A stretch of DNA of 64,000 nucleotides from Lateolabrax maculatus (taxonomy: Eukaryota; Chordata; Actinopteri; Acropomatiformes; Lateolabracidae). Under the pieces are notes generated by a model that was given only the letters and a program-made list of their open reading frames with translations, searched no databases and had not been told where the DNA came from. Shown piece by piece: positions 11,346 to 25,100 of this stretch; position 1 is the first letter of the stretch; the number at the start of each line of letters is the position of its first letter. The position numbers and the translations under genes were made by a program. The stretch covers positions 16,317,501 through 16,381,500 of the forward strand of contig CM062210.1 in assembly GCA_031216445.1 (NCBI GenBank), read 5' to 3'.

Positions 11346-14305
11346 AAAATGTAATTTTTACAGCCATCAAACCAACCACAATGGACCTAAAACACACTGT
11401 CCAGGTGTTCTGTTCAATCGGATGCTTCCTCCACAAAGGCATAATGAGTGCATCTGGGTGTTCCACTGATGTAGTGTATGTGAAAATGTAGTGCAGAGGC
11501 ACATATTTCAATTTGCATTAAAGTGCTGCATGTAGCATCTCTAAAGTTCCTCCCATTTTAACATGACAGTTGTGGTCAATGGTTCATGCACTGAAAGAGG
11601 TAAAATAAACTCTTTGTGTTAAACAGCGCAGTGCAGCAGGAGGAAAAAACGATTACTATTCAAAGCCTTTAAATGAATTTAAAAACAGTTACTTTAGTGC
11701 ATTTGCAATTCAATCACTGTGTCTCGGATTAATGCAGAAAATGCCATTTGCATTCCTACTTCGAGCTGAGCTGTGTGCACCGACGCACACGAGGATCACA
11801 GTAACAGCTAATTTATACGATATTCTGCTACATTATTATCATTCGTGATCACCTTTATAGCTCATTACTGCCTGGGATCTTTGAGACGAAAAACCTGCAG
11901 TGCAACATATGTACTGTGGATTGTAGGAAAAATAAGCACGCACACTGTACAGAACAGTAGGATGCATGGTTTGATGCTGCTCGGATCCCTCCTGCTGTTC
12001 AACACTTCCCTCCGAGGCTTTAGTGTGTTTTCATGATGCAACATGCTTGGCAGCTGGCAGAGTTGCAGAGCCTCGTCTGCTCCAAGTAAAATACACGGCC
12101 TAAGCCCTAATGTTTTGTGACTAGAATTTTGATCATTTAAAATCTTTCTTTCGCACTTGTTTTCTCCGCTCTCCCTCCCCTTTCTCCCTCTTTTCTCTCC
12201 AGCTCTCTCTGCTTCAGCCTCTCTGTCGGTGTAAGTCACAGAATCACAGAATAATGAGTTCCTCATCCTCCTGCGGTGAGCCGCGTTCACTGTTGCAACC
12301 CAGGGCTTCTTTGATATGGATTCTGTTGAAATCAGCCATCCCACTTATTGTTGGGTTTCTGTGGAAGGTCATACTCTCATTAAAACCAATCAACACTGGA
12401 AGTTTTAAGATCACTTTTGGCCTTTTGAAAGGACGCTGAGAGCCGGTTTCTGCCGGTGGAACATATTATCCTTTCAAATAAAAATCTGACCACATAAATA
12501 TGAGATTCTGCAAGATCAAAGACGCCGAAGTGGAGGATCCATATCTTGCACTGATTTTATTTCCGAAATTAAATTAGGTGGCAAGACCGTCACGCATGAA
12601 TTGTCATGTTACTAAATAAAATGGGTTTCATTTAATGGAAAACAAGGAAATCTATGTTAGTGCGATACGTGATATTTGGGCCCGAAGCCACATCATACAA
12701 ATGGCCATGTGTGTTCTGTCTGCATGTTATGTACCTCCATAGTAACAGAGATTAAATTAGCATCGCAGTGCAAAGAAGGCATGATGTCTGGTATGCAGGG
12801 TACAGTATCGTGTTTACCCACAGCTACCAGCTCTGACTTCCCATGCATCCGGAGAGCAGGGAGAATCTCCGCTCAAACGTCTCTGTGCCCTGAATATATA
12901 TGAGACCATATGACTCTAACTGATGCTAAACCCTCGTAAATGCTTCTGTACTAACAGCAAATATTTGTTATCTAAGTCTGCATCGTGGTGTCGACTTTGT
13001 TGCCTTTCCAAAACCAAAAACACAACAGCAAAAGTGTAAGGTACAGCTAGCTACAAAATCCGCCAGGGACCGTCGTCATTTATGTCGCCAAAAGGTCGTC
13101 GGCAAGAGACGAGGAGCTGTTTTCGTTCAAAATTAAAGAGGAATTTGCGTTGGTGAATCTGCCTCTGTTGCACCTGTAAGCCCCATTTGTGCTGAAAAGT
13201 TTGGCAGATATAGCAACAACAACTAAGGATAGCTGGGCTTATTGAAGGGGCAATTAAGTGCTATCTAATCAGAAAAGGCATGAAATTTCCAACGTCTCAG
13301 AATGCTGGTGGGTTGCCAGAAGGCTGAGCCGTCCCACCTTTTAACGCTGATAGCACTGTGACTTTTGTATGGGTGTGTGCAGAGACCAATACTCCCACAC
13401 ACTGCCCTATCGCCGAGCTTATCTTGGGATGAATGCTAGACAGTCTGAGGCTCATCTGTGACGTCACAAATCCTTTAAAAATGAGTCATATTAGATTCTG
13501 ATGAATTACAACGCTTGATAAAGTGTGAGTGTTCGGTGTGGACAGGAAGTAAGGTATGGACTGAGAAGGAGACAACAAACTAATTATGAAATCAAGATGT
13601 ATCTCTACCACGGTTGAACTTAAAGTGACTTTAAAAAGAAATAAACATTATTTCCATGATGACTGTCATCCTCACCAACTACAACTGTAATAGCTTTTGG
13701 TTGAATTATTTATGTGTGATATATTCAGGTGGCACTGCAAATTATACACCAGCTCCCCTCCTTAAAAAGAACAAGAAAATATTTGCAACTGTTCCAGCGG
13801 TGATGAATGAGGCCGTTCCGTCGAGTTTCCAAAATAAAGGAGTGAAATAACATGGGCGTGTGAGGAACTCCATGTGAATGAATTGCTTTGGCTGCGATCC
13901 AGAGAGTTCCTCCGGCAGAGCCAGTTAAAACACAGATAGCGGCACGGCTCATTGTTATGTTGGGATCCGCCCCAGAGCTGGGATTTGTGCGTAGAGTACA
14001 AAAGCAGGGAAATGAAATAGTAACAAAAACTGCAATGGGAGGGAATATTCCATTCCGCAGTATGGGGTGATGTGACAGCGGGGTTATACGGGGTTGAGGA
14101 GATGTCCTTGGGGAGAGGAGGTGAAACTTAACAAAGGCCTTCACAAGCTCAGACAAGTACAGTGAGCTATGCTGACGGTTTTGAAGAAAAACACTGGTGT
14201 AACCCACCACCCATAAATGTTTACTACTGTGGCTGCACTGTTCGGAAATAATGTGTATGAGCATGGCGGTAGGATGATGTGGAAATATGAAATTTAGGTG
14301 GTTTT
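11346..14305. other. No gene recognised
   Basis: Mixed intergenic DNA. The minus-strand frame 11865-12344 (159 codons) has no recognisable domain and its middle is translated from a TCTC-rich tract. The stretch 12440-12600 is repeat-poor and could be a small conserved element. No RNA gene was seen. Confidence 0.35.
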
Positions 14306-14309
14306 TAAT

Positions 14310-14480
14310 TTTAAAGGAATAGTTTGAGATTATGTGAAATATGCTAATTTGCTTACGAGTCGAGAGTTAGATGAAAAGGCTGATTCTATTCTCATGTCAG
14401 CTTTCCTTAGCACACAGAATAGAAGTGCGGAAACAGCTAGCCTGGCTCTGTCCAAAAGTTTTTAAAAAAATCTGCTCTGC
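14310..14480 (+). repeat. Repeat family D, half copy
   Basis: Reads AAGGAATAGTTTGAGATTATG, CGAGAGTTAGATGA, then GCGGAAACAGCTAGCCTGGCTCTGTCC in pieces. The same GGAAACAG...AGCTAGCCTGGCTCT core occurs, inverted, at 52465-52512, where both arms of the foldback are present. Confidence 0.65.
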
Positions 14481-16795
14481 ACACAGAAAATTATCTGACC
14501 TCTCATCACTGTCACGGTGGGACAGGACCCAATCGCAGACACATAATTTCAAAAAGTACAAAAGGTTTATTTTAACAATCACCATCTATAACCTTTCACT
14601 GGATAATGCCTGGCATTCACACTAGAAAGAATACTGTTTTCCACCACAACCAGCCACAAAATGTTACACCTACCTATACCTATGCTCCAGAATACAGAAG
14701 CCTGTATTAAAGGTGCTAATGCATTTTGCATGCCAACATTGTAGGGTTTTATCGCTTTGCGACATCGAGGTGTAAATGCATCGTAGACACACATGCAGTT
14801 TCCATAAAAGATCTATTGAGCGGTAGAACCCCCCCCCCCCCCCTCCCAGTAGCTGTTGCACAGTGAGCCCTCCAGAGATAAGCCTGTCCTTCATGTGCTG
14901 TGTCTAAGCACAGAGCCCAGATTACATGGCCATGGAGGATTCCCTACCGGCTGCCTGCTCTTCTACCACATCTCCTGGACATGAACAAGGAGGACGCTGC
15001 AGAGAGTGAACAGGCTTCCACTGTGCTCTGCGTCTTTGTAATCTTGTACGTGCTGTGTATCTTTGTAATCCCATAGACCACGACTGCAGTTAGAATAGCC
15101 TCAGTGCTGCGATGGATCCATGAATACAGAGTGTGTGGACTGTGTACTCTAATCACAAATGCACCTTATGAAGAGCTTACACCTCCAAGATACTTTTGCT
15201 TCTCTGGTATCAATTTATGAAACTGCCTGCAAAGCAAAAACTGCACTATTATCTACCTATAAATAGGATGGGAGTGAGAACCTTATATAGGAGCAAATTC
15301 AAAAGACAGTTTAATTTAATATCTACAAGGCATTTTTTATTTTTTTTTATATGTTTTATGTTTATTTATTATTATTTTTTTATCTAGGTGATGATTATAT
15401 TGAAACAATAAATGTTTTAAGTAGAACTTCCTTGCTGTGTTTTTTAGGTCAGTTTTTTTAAACTTGGGGTTGCAATCCCATGTTGGGTCAATCGATATGA
15501 TAAGATTAAGTTCAAATGCGGTCCAAATTAAATGCTAAATTCAGAGGCATCACAAATGTATACCAGTCCAATGCTAAAATGCAAACAAATGTAAATGTGA
15601 GATTTTCTCTTGTGGGCATGAACTGAGGCATTTACTGGAATTTAATTTATCATGGCTGCCTAGAGATCTACCTTAATATACCTGAATTTTCCTTTAAGGT
15701 GTTCAGAGTGTCTAATGATGACACTTGAAACTACGGTTTGCATCCTGTCTCCAACCCACAGTGAACATTGTGTTTTTGTAACAGTAACCACGATCCAGAC
15801 CAGTATTGGGTGGAATTACATCCATATTGGAGGATTCTGCACCTTAAGATTGGAAGTGGACATAAATCAATACTGGAAAGTAAAGGTGTGTGTAAGCTGG
15901 AGTGTGGCATATCAGACTCTTGCCTTAACCATACTCTAGTTACCATTTACAGATATTGTTGAAGGGCCATATTTTTAAGATGATGACAGACCTTGTCATT
16001 GAACGTAAACCAGGGAGATTTGCACACTTTCTTGTCACCTTACCCAGGTGGTGTTAGTTGCCTAAACTCAACCGAACATTACTTAGCAGTTTAGGAAATC
16101 CTCCTGTGATGTGTTTTTGTCATTTAGATATAAGGACCTTTCTTTCAAAGAACATTTCCATTTGGCCAATAAACAGTGACCTCAAAAACACTACAATGAT
16201 CCAGTTCTGCAGATTCAGAGGGAAGAATTGTTTCTTTGTTTTGTATCTGAATGCACTTCAGCATTTTAATGACATGTAGTTAAATGTCAACAGCTTTTAC
16301 ATATAACATAATTTCTGCATAACGCATTTCCCCTCATGGTCTTAACAATACAGTAGAGTACAAAAGCATACTAATGTATGCTGATAATAATAGTAAAAGC
16401 ATATTCAATTTCCCATGACAGAGGAAAGCTTTCTAATTGCTTGTATCCTGAGAACTCTTAAAGCAGGATCAATGACCAGTGAAATATGTATACACTAATT
16501 GTTTTTTATGTATTTACCTGTTAAACAGGTCATACCACAATGAACACAGAAGCAACACTTTATATCATCAACACTCTCTTCAGAGCTGCTCATCTGCAAA
16601 TCATTGTGGTTACTTTTCAACATGCACTGATTTTGTCTTTGCATGTTGCAGCAGCATGCTGGCAATACTCTGGTGAAAAACCCTCCTCCTCCTCCCCCCT
16701 CTTGTTCTGCTCGTCCTCAGATAACTGCCTCCAGCAGAAGATGTCCTGTCGGCACCTGGCACCCAGGGGAAGGAAGGCCTGCTATTCCCCGCCTA
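14481..16795. other. No gene recognised; C-run and weak repeat traces
   Basis: Contains a 15-base C-run at 14829-14843 and A/T-rich DNA. The region 15720-16080 has texture like old interspersed repeats (CAGTAACCACGATCC, ACCCAGGTGGTG...CCTAAACTCAACC), but ends could not be set. Confidence 0.3.
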
Positions 16796-16860
16796 ACACA
16801 CACAGCACACACACACACACACCCACACGCGTGCACACACAGGCGTGCACACACATACAC
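16796..16860. repeat. CA microsatellite
   Basis: Imperfect (CA)n with CACGCG and GTGCAC interruptions. The overlapping His/Thr-rich open frames are artefacts of it. Confidence 0.95.
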
Positions 16861-17082
16861 CCTCCAAGTGTGGCCGTCTGTGCGTTGGACGAGAATATGT
16901 AGCTGTATGTGCGTGCATGTTCTTGCACAGCTTACTCTGCATGTCTTTGTGTGTACGTGTGTGTTGCGCAGTGTGTTTGTGCTGCATTATTATTGTGTGC
17001 CTGTGAGCTGGTGTTGTCTGTCAATCTCCCCCTGGTCCCAGCCTGCTCTGGCTGGTTTTATTGAAGCAACAGACAGCGTGGG

Positions 17083-17142
17083 CACACACACACACAGACG
17101 CACACACACACACACGCGCACACACACCCACACGCACACACA
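17083..17142. repeat. CA/CACG microsatellite
   Basis: Imperfect (CA)n with GACG and GCGC interruptions, about 220 bases beyond the preceding one. Confidence 0.95.
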
Positions 17143-17439
17143 TGAGCTCGGAGCAGCCCTGATCCCAGGCTGATAGAGACAGACAGAGACTTGGTGAAGT
17201 TGAGAGAACAGCCTGGGGTTGTCTGCCGACCACGGGGAATACGCCCCCGAGTTACAAAAAAGCTGGAGTAGAAGCCAAAAACTCTGCTTAAACCGCCCCC
17301 CCAACACTGCCATTCAGCTCTCTGGCTGTCTACCTGCCTGTCTGACTCCTGTCTGTCATGCAGTCTATCAGCCGCTTAATCAGTCACTCTTTTTACCTTT
17401 GCATTTATTGAGCAAACTTCATTTGTTTATTTTTTTAGC

Positions 17440-17640
17440 ATTTTTTTTGGCCACGGGCTTCGTTGGTTGTTCCCTTTTGTTCATCAGTGCCATCAATCTT
17501 GTATGGAGAAAACCAATGCATCAGCAGTGTAATTTTGTAATCAGCACAGCGAGGAATACAAATCAGATCGGCAGCAGGGCCGTAATGCATGTAATCCATC
17601 AGTATGAAAGTGTTACAGACATCTGATAAACATGCATTTT
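17440..17640. other. Candidate conserved non-coding element
   Basis: Repeat-free stretch with GTAATTTTGTAATCAGCAC, GGCCGTAATGCATGTAATCC and CATCAGTATGAAAGTG; three spaced TAAT/GTAAT cores. An open frame crosses it (17219-17626 plus) but matches nothing. Confidence 0.3.
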
Positions 17641-18479
17641 TGAGGTGATTAATTGACTGAATAATAGATTGATCTCTGCGTATACTCACAGATCTGGAGT
17701 TGATTTCTCTCTTTTATGCTGAAGCGTGTCGATGGGCTGGGTGTGCGAGTACGGGGGACAAGCGTAAAGACTATAAAATCATATTTCCCATCAACTGTGT
17801 AAAATCGATTTAAATATACAGACAGTTTGGGAATAAGCATTGCAGATCTTATGCTTTTTTTGTTTTCACTATAGTGCTGCAGGCATTACAATATGTGTCT
17901 GATTGGGACGTTTCATTTTGTTTACGCCATTTATTTATTTTACTGCTCTCTATTGGTGGCTATTAGAATCTTAACAGCATCATAGAACTTATCTCCTCGT
18001 ACACAAGATCCCCCTCCTCCCACCCCCCCAACTCCCACAGCAGCACCACCTCCACTCATTTTGAGCTGCACTTTGGTGGCTTGTACTTGACAGAAACAAT
18101 GAAGCTGTACTTTCACACAGAGACAAGCAAGCGAGCTAATTAGAGACAAATAATATATCACTGTGCTAAATATTGCAACAATAACACAGCTTTGGCATTT
18201 GCTTCCATTTGCTTTTGTTGGCTTGAAAATCAACCTTATTAGTCTTCATAGCTGTAATGTCTCATAATGCCAGTTTCTTCTTTTTAGCAGCGTTCCCCAC
18301 TGTTGAGCAGTTGAAAATGCCAGGGGGTGGGGTGAGGGCTCTGGGGGGAGGGTTGGGTGGGGAGTTTTGAAAACACCTGGGAAAGTAACCATTGATTCAT
18401 CGGTATCGATCATCAATCCTATCAGCTCCTGCAGATATATTATGGTCATTTTGTGCAGAGGGGCAGAAGGAATATTCCG
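17641..18479. other. No recognised feature
   Basis: A/T-rich DNA with C-rich low complexity at 18008-18055 and G-rich sequence at 18320-18362. Confidence 0.35.
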
Positions 18480-19540
18480 ACTGATTGTTCGCTCGTTCTG
18501 TTTATTCTTACTTCTGCATAACTGGTAGCAGTTTCCCCAGCAGTCAAAATATTGGACCCGTGCTGCCTGGCCCAGCTGTGGCTATCTCAATGAAAGATTG
18601 ATGAGGCTCTTCAGGTAGATACAAAGCTAAGTGTCTTGTTTATTAATGTGCTGTGATTGGATCCATTAGCTGCCTTGTGTAAACTAATCGCCGTATAATG
18701 TGTGTTGTCATTTCAGCCTAACTGCTGATAATGTATTCCTCCCCCGTCTTTGCAAATGCTGTTATTTTCTAATAGACTCATAGAAATAATGTTGTGTCAG
18801 GAGTAAGGATTTTTTTCTCCCATCCGGTCCACTGAACAGTAAGCATGTTTCACATTCACATTGATTGCTGAATTTGCTGTATGCTCCGGCTTGCTGTTCT
18901 CTGATATGGGCAGTAATATAGAGATTCAGTGCGGAGTTCAGCAGATTTGGACAAATCATGTCGTGATAAAGCCCACCATTCCTATTTAATTCCATCTGGT
19001 GGAGTGCAGATTTACTGCCAATGGAGGAAGGAGCGTTTAGCTTCAAAAGGAAGGAGTTTGTAAATAAAAACAAATTGGGTCAAATCTCAGCTGCATCCTG
19101 AGATATTACTGCAGACAACCTTTCCCTTTTGCATGACATGACATCCAAAAACACATCAGCACAGTGGCAACACCGGGGACAAAGATTATTGACTCGTAAT
19201 AGCAGATCTAATAGTATCGCTTTCACAAAAGGATAAAAAACAGCCTTGCAGAAACATAACTGTATAATAACCACACTGGCTGACATCCAGCTTGCCATCT
19301 TCGGGGATCAATTTCTTCAAAGCATAATGTATCTCTTTTATTCTCCATCTGAGATGCAGAGTTGGTGATCTCAAGGTGCGCAGTAAGACTTTGAAGTGCA
19401 AAAGAGTCGGAGTCAGAGATGGAAGATTCACAGCCCAGGTTTCCCCCCCCGCTGAGATACTCTGACCTCAGGTGAACAGAGCAAATTGAAAATAAGTTTA
19501 GTAGGGCACGCCACAGTTCCATGTACATAGTGGAAAATAA
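18480..19540. other. Candidate conserved non-coding cluster
   Basis: About 1 kb almost free of simple repeats. It includes ATGAAAGATTGATGAGGC (18590), CTAATCGCCGTATAATG (18686), CAAATCATGTCGTGATAAAG (18953) and AACACATCAGCACAGTGGC (19149), with many TGATTG/TTAAT cores. Open frames on the minus strand have no known domain. Confidence 0.35.
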
Positions 19541-22500
19541 ACCATGTGAAACTACCTGTCAGAATCGATTTGCAATGCCAATGAATTTCATAGAGTTATC
19601 GGAGGCTTTTTTAACGGGTACTTCTTCCCAAACCGAAACTCTGTGTGAAGTGTATTTACTAGAGATATGTCCCATTTTTATTGTAGAATAACTCATATCT
19701 GTTATAATTTGCACTTTGAAACCTGGCCCAGCTAAATTTGTAAGATAAAGGAATCTTAATCTACCAAATTACAAAACTATAAACGTGTTTTTTTCTGTTC
19801 ACGCTGTCTTACCTTCATCCCTGTATCATGTCTGAAGTGACAGGTGCACTTTGCATCTCTGCAACATATCCACCAGTTCATTTTACCTCATCTATAAATA
19901 AAACTGTGGCCTATTCTTTTTGCAGCAGGTTCAAGACAGCAGCCAGTCGCATGGGAACTCCACTTCACAAGGAACAGCACAACAAATATTGCACATGGAA
20001 AGAATGAGGGAACAAAAGAGAGAAACAGTGTGTCACTCTGGGTATTTTTTCCTTTTAAGCAGCACACATGCCACAGAGTGTACCACATACTGTGGCGCGA
20101 CAATAGCTGTTTAGGAGTTGAAGCTAATGGACAGGTCTGATCCTTCGCTAAGACTTGGCCTGCTCTGCGTACGCCTTTGAGATTTCTGACGTTTCGGGGG
20201 GGGGGGGGGGGGGGGGGGGAGATGGAGTTGCAAATGTGAACAACCTGGTCGGGGGCCAGAGTCGCACAAAAGGTTTTATAGTCAGTTAATGAGGCCAAAC
20301 ACATGTGACCTCTCGCCTTTGATTTGGCTCAAATGGTTGTGCTGGTTGCTTTCATTCATTACTCAGTTAAAATGCTTGCCCGAACACAACTGATGATGGA
20401 AGATTTATTTAGCTGATATCATAAATGGCAGTTCTGGAAAAAAACAAGTGGAAATAATCACAGCAAACACCTCTCCATCTGCACGGACAACATTTGCACA
20501 GTTTTTTTGCTCGTTCTATTGTCCTAATTATAAACACACCTGCAATTCCTTCCTTCCTGCAACAAGGTTCCCACAAAACCAATCGGACGACCTGAAAGGG
20601 AGAGTCACAATGATGTAATTACTTCTCCGGGTTCCCAGGATACACTGAAAAGAAAACAGAACTGGGGAAGGGGGGGGGGACAGCAAATCCAGTTTCGGTG
20701 CTCTTTAAAGCCGACTTGGGTGTAAAGCGACTCCGGATTACCCTGGTACATGATTTAATGGCACATTCTCCATTGGTTCAGCCCACTAGAGTGCTCAGCA
20801 CGGAGCAAGGGGTGGGGTGGGGGGTACTCTGGGAAACAAATCTGGTGGGTGACAGATAGGAGGACAGAAACTTCTTTGATTCAAAGCTGCTATCAAGGCA
20901 GAAATAATCTAATTAGATGGACCAAAAGTCAGAGGGTTGAGCCAAAGATCAGTTTTTGTTGGCTTTTAAAAAATAATACGAGTTTATGATAAAGCTAGTT
21001 AGGGTCAGGTAGATTTAGTTTAACTTAAGTTTATAAAATCTTGTTAATATGTAAATAGTTACGTGATGATGTTACAAATGTACAAATTAATCTAGCGACT
21101 TTTCCTGCAGGCTTTAGCTACTTTCCAGTGAAAATAGTTGGCATCACAGTTGTTCCCAAGAGCAGTGACTAGGACAACTGCCAGCAGAGGAGATAGTCTA
21201 TAGGTCTAGTCTAAATGTGTAGATGAGTTTTCCATTTACAGCAGCAGGACGGTAGAACACTTATTGCCACAATGTCATGATAGCTTATATATGGACATGT
21301 TCCATGTTTATAAATAAAATAACTTGCTGGAAACTCATAAATGTTTAAAAAGAAGTAAATTTGGATGCATCCTCACATTTCAAAACCTTTTCACCAGGCG
21401 TGACATTTTGATTGACATCTTTGGGCTCTTGCGAGCTAACATGACACAGCGAGAGGAATTCCAGCGAGAGATGGCAGCCACTAGCTACCGCTACCCGAGA
21501 CCACACAAAGCGTTCGAAACTGAGCCCCCCCCCCCCCCACACACACACAGGTGATCTTAGCATGAAGAAACTGCCTGCCACACAAGTTTAAAGCACAGAA
21601 GTATATTATTTATTTAGAGTAAAGTCAGTGTGTATAAAACTCCTACTGTTTGCCATCAAAATATTCCAGATACTAGATTCATGGCAGATGTGTTATGTTA
21701 GTGCAAAACTGTTCACCACCAAATTAAAATCCAAGGCTAAATTGCTACCCTTCTTCTTGGGGTATTGAACATCCAATTACTTTTGTGATTCGTGCAGTTT
21801 ATGGCACTCATCTCCTCAATTATTCTGGTTTGTTCCCCCCACGTATAAGGGCATCTAGTTTCTATTTTTCATATATGTTCACAGCATGACTTTTTGGTGT
21901 TTTAGTAGCCTAAATTTACTATTGTTTGGGTTTGCCCCCTCATATTTACCTCCACTGCTCAAATGATTTCTGCCTCCAGAGCTGCTCTGCATCTGAGAAA
22001 TGCCTGTGTAACTAACTATATTTAAATTACAACTGTTTGTAGTTGTCCTTGTGGCCGCTACGGCACTTGAGAAAGGAAAGCTCTCGAGAGGATGCAGATG
22101 AGGGAAAGAGTCTTTTATTGCTTTTGAACATGGAGTGGTATTCAGTGCTTTTCAGAAATGACCTTCAGTGACTTTGTTTTCAACCAAGCTGAAGTGTCTT
22201 GGGATTTGATCGCAAGCAAAATAACATGACTTTATGTAATGCAGCCAACAACATGGCAAATATGAAAAATAAAGAAAGAAAAGACAGATTAGACTAAAAA
22301 ACATAAAGTGGTGAAGGTTGGTGATATTTTCTCTTATATTGAGGACTTTTTGTTTACCTTCATGAGGCTCAGTCTGGTCTGCTACCTGCTCTGATGGCTT
22401 TACTGGAGAGGATTTGGAGAGCACTTCTTAAGTCAAGAGAGACAATATGTATAAAAAACAAAAATGCAGCTATTTTGAATTCTAGGTTTTCCGGCTCAAG

Positions 22501-22625
22501 CTTTTTAACCAGACTGCCACAAACGAACTTGACTGAAATGAACGCTTTTGTAACTACACGCATAATTAATTTATCAAAGACCATGACGCACATGCACACA
22601 GAGCAACCATCAGATGTAACACTTA
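19541..22625. other. No gene recognised
   Basis: Holds the G-run at 20196-20219, smaller G/C runs (20674, 21525-21538) and otherwise mixed DNA. A tract at 20560-20780 is repeat-poor and may be weakly constrained. Confidence 0.3.
20196..20219 (+). repeat. 24-base G homopolymer
   Basis: Uninterrupted G-run. Its length is likely to be imprecise in sequencing and polymorphic. Confidence 0.95.
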
Positions 22626-22821
22626 CCCCCCCCCCCCCCCCCCCCCCCCCAAATTCCTTTTGCATCAATTCAAGTCATTCTCACATTAGTGCAGACGCTG
22701 GGGTGCACAGCCTGCCTGGCTCCTAAGCCTTGTTTTTTGGTTGTTAGGGGAATGGCGGTGGTGGTGTGTGTGTGTCTGTGTGTGTGTGTGTGGGGAGGGT
22801 GGGGGGGTGGGGGGGGTGGTT
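22626..22821. repeat. 25-base C-run plus TG microsatellite and G-rich tract
   Basis: C-run at 22626-22650, then (TG)n at about 22764-22793 running into G-rich GGGAGGGTGGGGGGG up to 22821. The G-rich part fits G-quadruplex spacing on the plus strand. Confidence 0.9.
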
Positions 22822-23639
22822 GCCTCTTTCTTGAAAGTGTGGGTTTTTGATTCGGTGCCATATTCTCTGAAGCTGAAAAACAGCCCGATCAGTAACTCAT
22901 TTCATATGGATGTGCTCTGATGTGGCAACTGCTTTAGTCTCTGCTCAGTATGTAGCTTTGCTATAGGCACTTTGTATTCCTGTTCTGTCTTGTGCTTTTC
23001 TTCTTGATTATACAACGGCAGTAGAAGCTATTTAGCAGGAGGAAGGAAGCTTGTGCTAATTTGAATTGTTAACTTATTGGTATTTCTCTCATTAAGCACT
23101 TTAAAAAATCCGTCAAAACACAGGACTTTGTCAAAGTGGGCAGTTTGACATTTTGACCTGCGTGCTCCGAAGCTGTAAGTGACTGTCAAAGCAGAGCTGT
23201 CATGTCCCGCCTTAGGGTGCTGCTCTCCTATTGACCATGTCCAAGTGAGCAGACAGTTGTTTTAGGGAGGGGATTCCTTGGGGCATAATCAAATCAAAAA
23301 CCCTTATGAGAAACAGGAAATAGGGAACAGTATGGGCAGTTAGGTGGGCATTTCCCCCTCAAAGTCATGAAAAAAAGAGCCCAAAATAATTTGAATGTAA
23401 GCAGAGTGAGTGCCTCCTCTCTTTTTAAAAAAAAAAAATTTGAGAGCTCTTTTTGTGCCGTTGCCTATTAGCGCTTAATTGAGAGAGTCCTGGGATAAGC
23501 TGTGGAAGAATGCGAGCACTGTCCAAGCAGTGGCGCGGCCCCAAAAGAGGGGGGGGGGAGAAGTGGCAGGGCAGGAGGGCGCAATCCACCCCCCCCCCCT
23601 CTCCTTTCCTAATTTTTTTGTTTTTCTCTGTGCAAGAGC

Positions 23640-24060
23640 AACACTGTAAAGTCCGCCCAAACTGCATATTTAATTTGTTTGACGAGCCAAGGAAAATTGT
23701 TTGCTGTTGAGCTTTTTCTTCCTGTGGATCTTCCTCTCTCCTCCCAGCACCGCTACATCTTTGTTCCATTCCCTCGACGGCTTGTTCACTTACTTTCCGT
23801 TTGACGTTCATTTGTAACAACTTCAAAACACACTGGCACAGAATATACAGACAGATGTTAGCAATGAAATATTTATCCCATAAATTGTAACCTGGATTCC
23901 TCACTTGCCTTGTGAGCTTAGCCAACACGTCTATTATTAATGATGAATGGGGGCTTTTTTTTTTGCCGGCTCTTTGTTGATTTGTAAAATAGCTGTATGA
24001 GTACTTTTCTGATTTTTTTTTTATTTTATTTATTTCTGTGTAAGCATGTAGCAGATGATG
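23640..24060. other. Candidate conserved non-coding element
   Basis: Includes AAACTGCATATTTAATTTG (23659), GTTTGACGAGCC and ATGAAATATTTATCCCATAAA (23864), in a T-rich context ending with T-runs near 23956 and 24013. No coding exon seen. Confidence 0.3.
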
Positions 24061-24249
24061 CGTGATGAATGATGAGGACCAGAAACAGCAAGCTCAGGTC
24101 TGTTTTCACCCGATGAATCTTCATCTGAAATCCATCTTTATCTGCCCTCCGATGGTGATGACTGGCCATTTAAAGACACTCAGGCTGTCTGTTGAGACGG
24201 AGCCAGCAGCGTTTGAGCCCGAGCTGGGATCCAGGTTCCTCCCACTGCT

Positions 24250-25100
24250 TTGACATATAAATAAAAGAGAATAATAATGTTCAGCGGCTGCCTGAGCAGC
24301 ATGCTAATGCAGCTGAAAGTGCCCTTTAACCAATACACCATATCAAAAGGTGGAAAATATGATCCTGAGAGGCACCTAACAGTCCGTGGAAAGCTGTAAT
24401 CCTACACAACTGGGACTCCCACTGCCTTATTTTATCTGCAGCTAAATAAAACCATTAGTTTGTAATGTCCATATCTGAAGCAGGCATGCAAGGTGAATTC
24501 AGCAAAATCAATGTGTGAAACTGTAAAATGTCCAGATAAAGTCTGTGCCGTGCACATAAATCCAACACGCATTGTTGTGATGACTATTTGTTTAAAAGCA
24601 ACCCTCAGACTTTTTCCATTAAGCAGTGAATAAAACAGGGACGGTGGGAAATTCAGGGGGTGAGATTAATTGGCATGCAAGCGGAGTAACTGTCCACAGT
24701 CTGCCGATCACAGGGCTAGCCAAGCATGACAAGCATTGCCTATCTTCTACTTTTCATTAGGCCACGGACGGGGCCAGCCACAAGCTTTATGCTAAACAGG
24801 GTTGATACGGCTGTCTCACTCTCCCAAAGACCTTTACACCCTCAAAACAAAACAACAGGATACGTCCCGACAAAACCAAACAATGTCAGGAAGAAAAAAA
24901 AAGGCGGGTTCTTGCACGAAGTCTGTCATGCACATAAAAGGAATGAATAGCTGGCGGGGAAATAAGAAGGAAGTGCGGTATCAGAAGTCGACTTGGTGCG
25001 GAGAATCAATGAATAACTGTCTGCGAATGATTAACTAGGCTTTTATTCTGGAAGCGTGCCTGCTCAATTTTCAAAATGTACATTTCATTTATTGGGATCC
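24250..25100. other. Candidate conserved non-coding cluster
   Basis: Repeat-poor stretch with AGCATGCTAATGCAGC, GTGAGATTAATTGGCATGC (24660-24678) and GAATGATTAACTAGGC (25023). TAAT cores are frequent and open frames are unremarkable. Confidence 0.3.

Noticed and set aside
11865..12344. 159-codon minus-strand open frame
   Set aside because: The middle is Glu/Arg-rich from a TCTC tract, no family signature and no supporting splice or promoter context.
13725..14264. 179-codon minus-strand open frame, one of the longest outside klf6
   Set aside because: Translation resembles no protein family I know; the interval has no matching exon neighbours. Not excluded, but unsupported.
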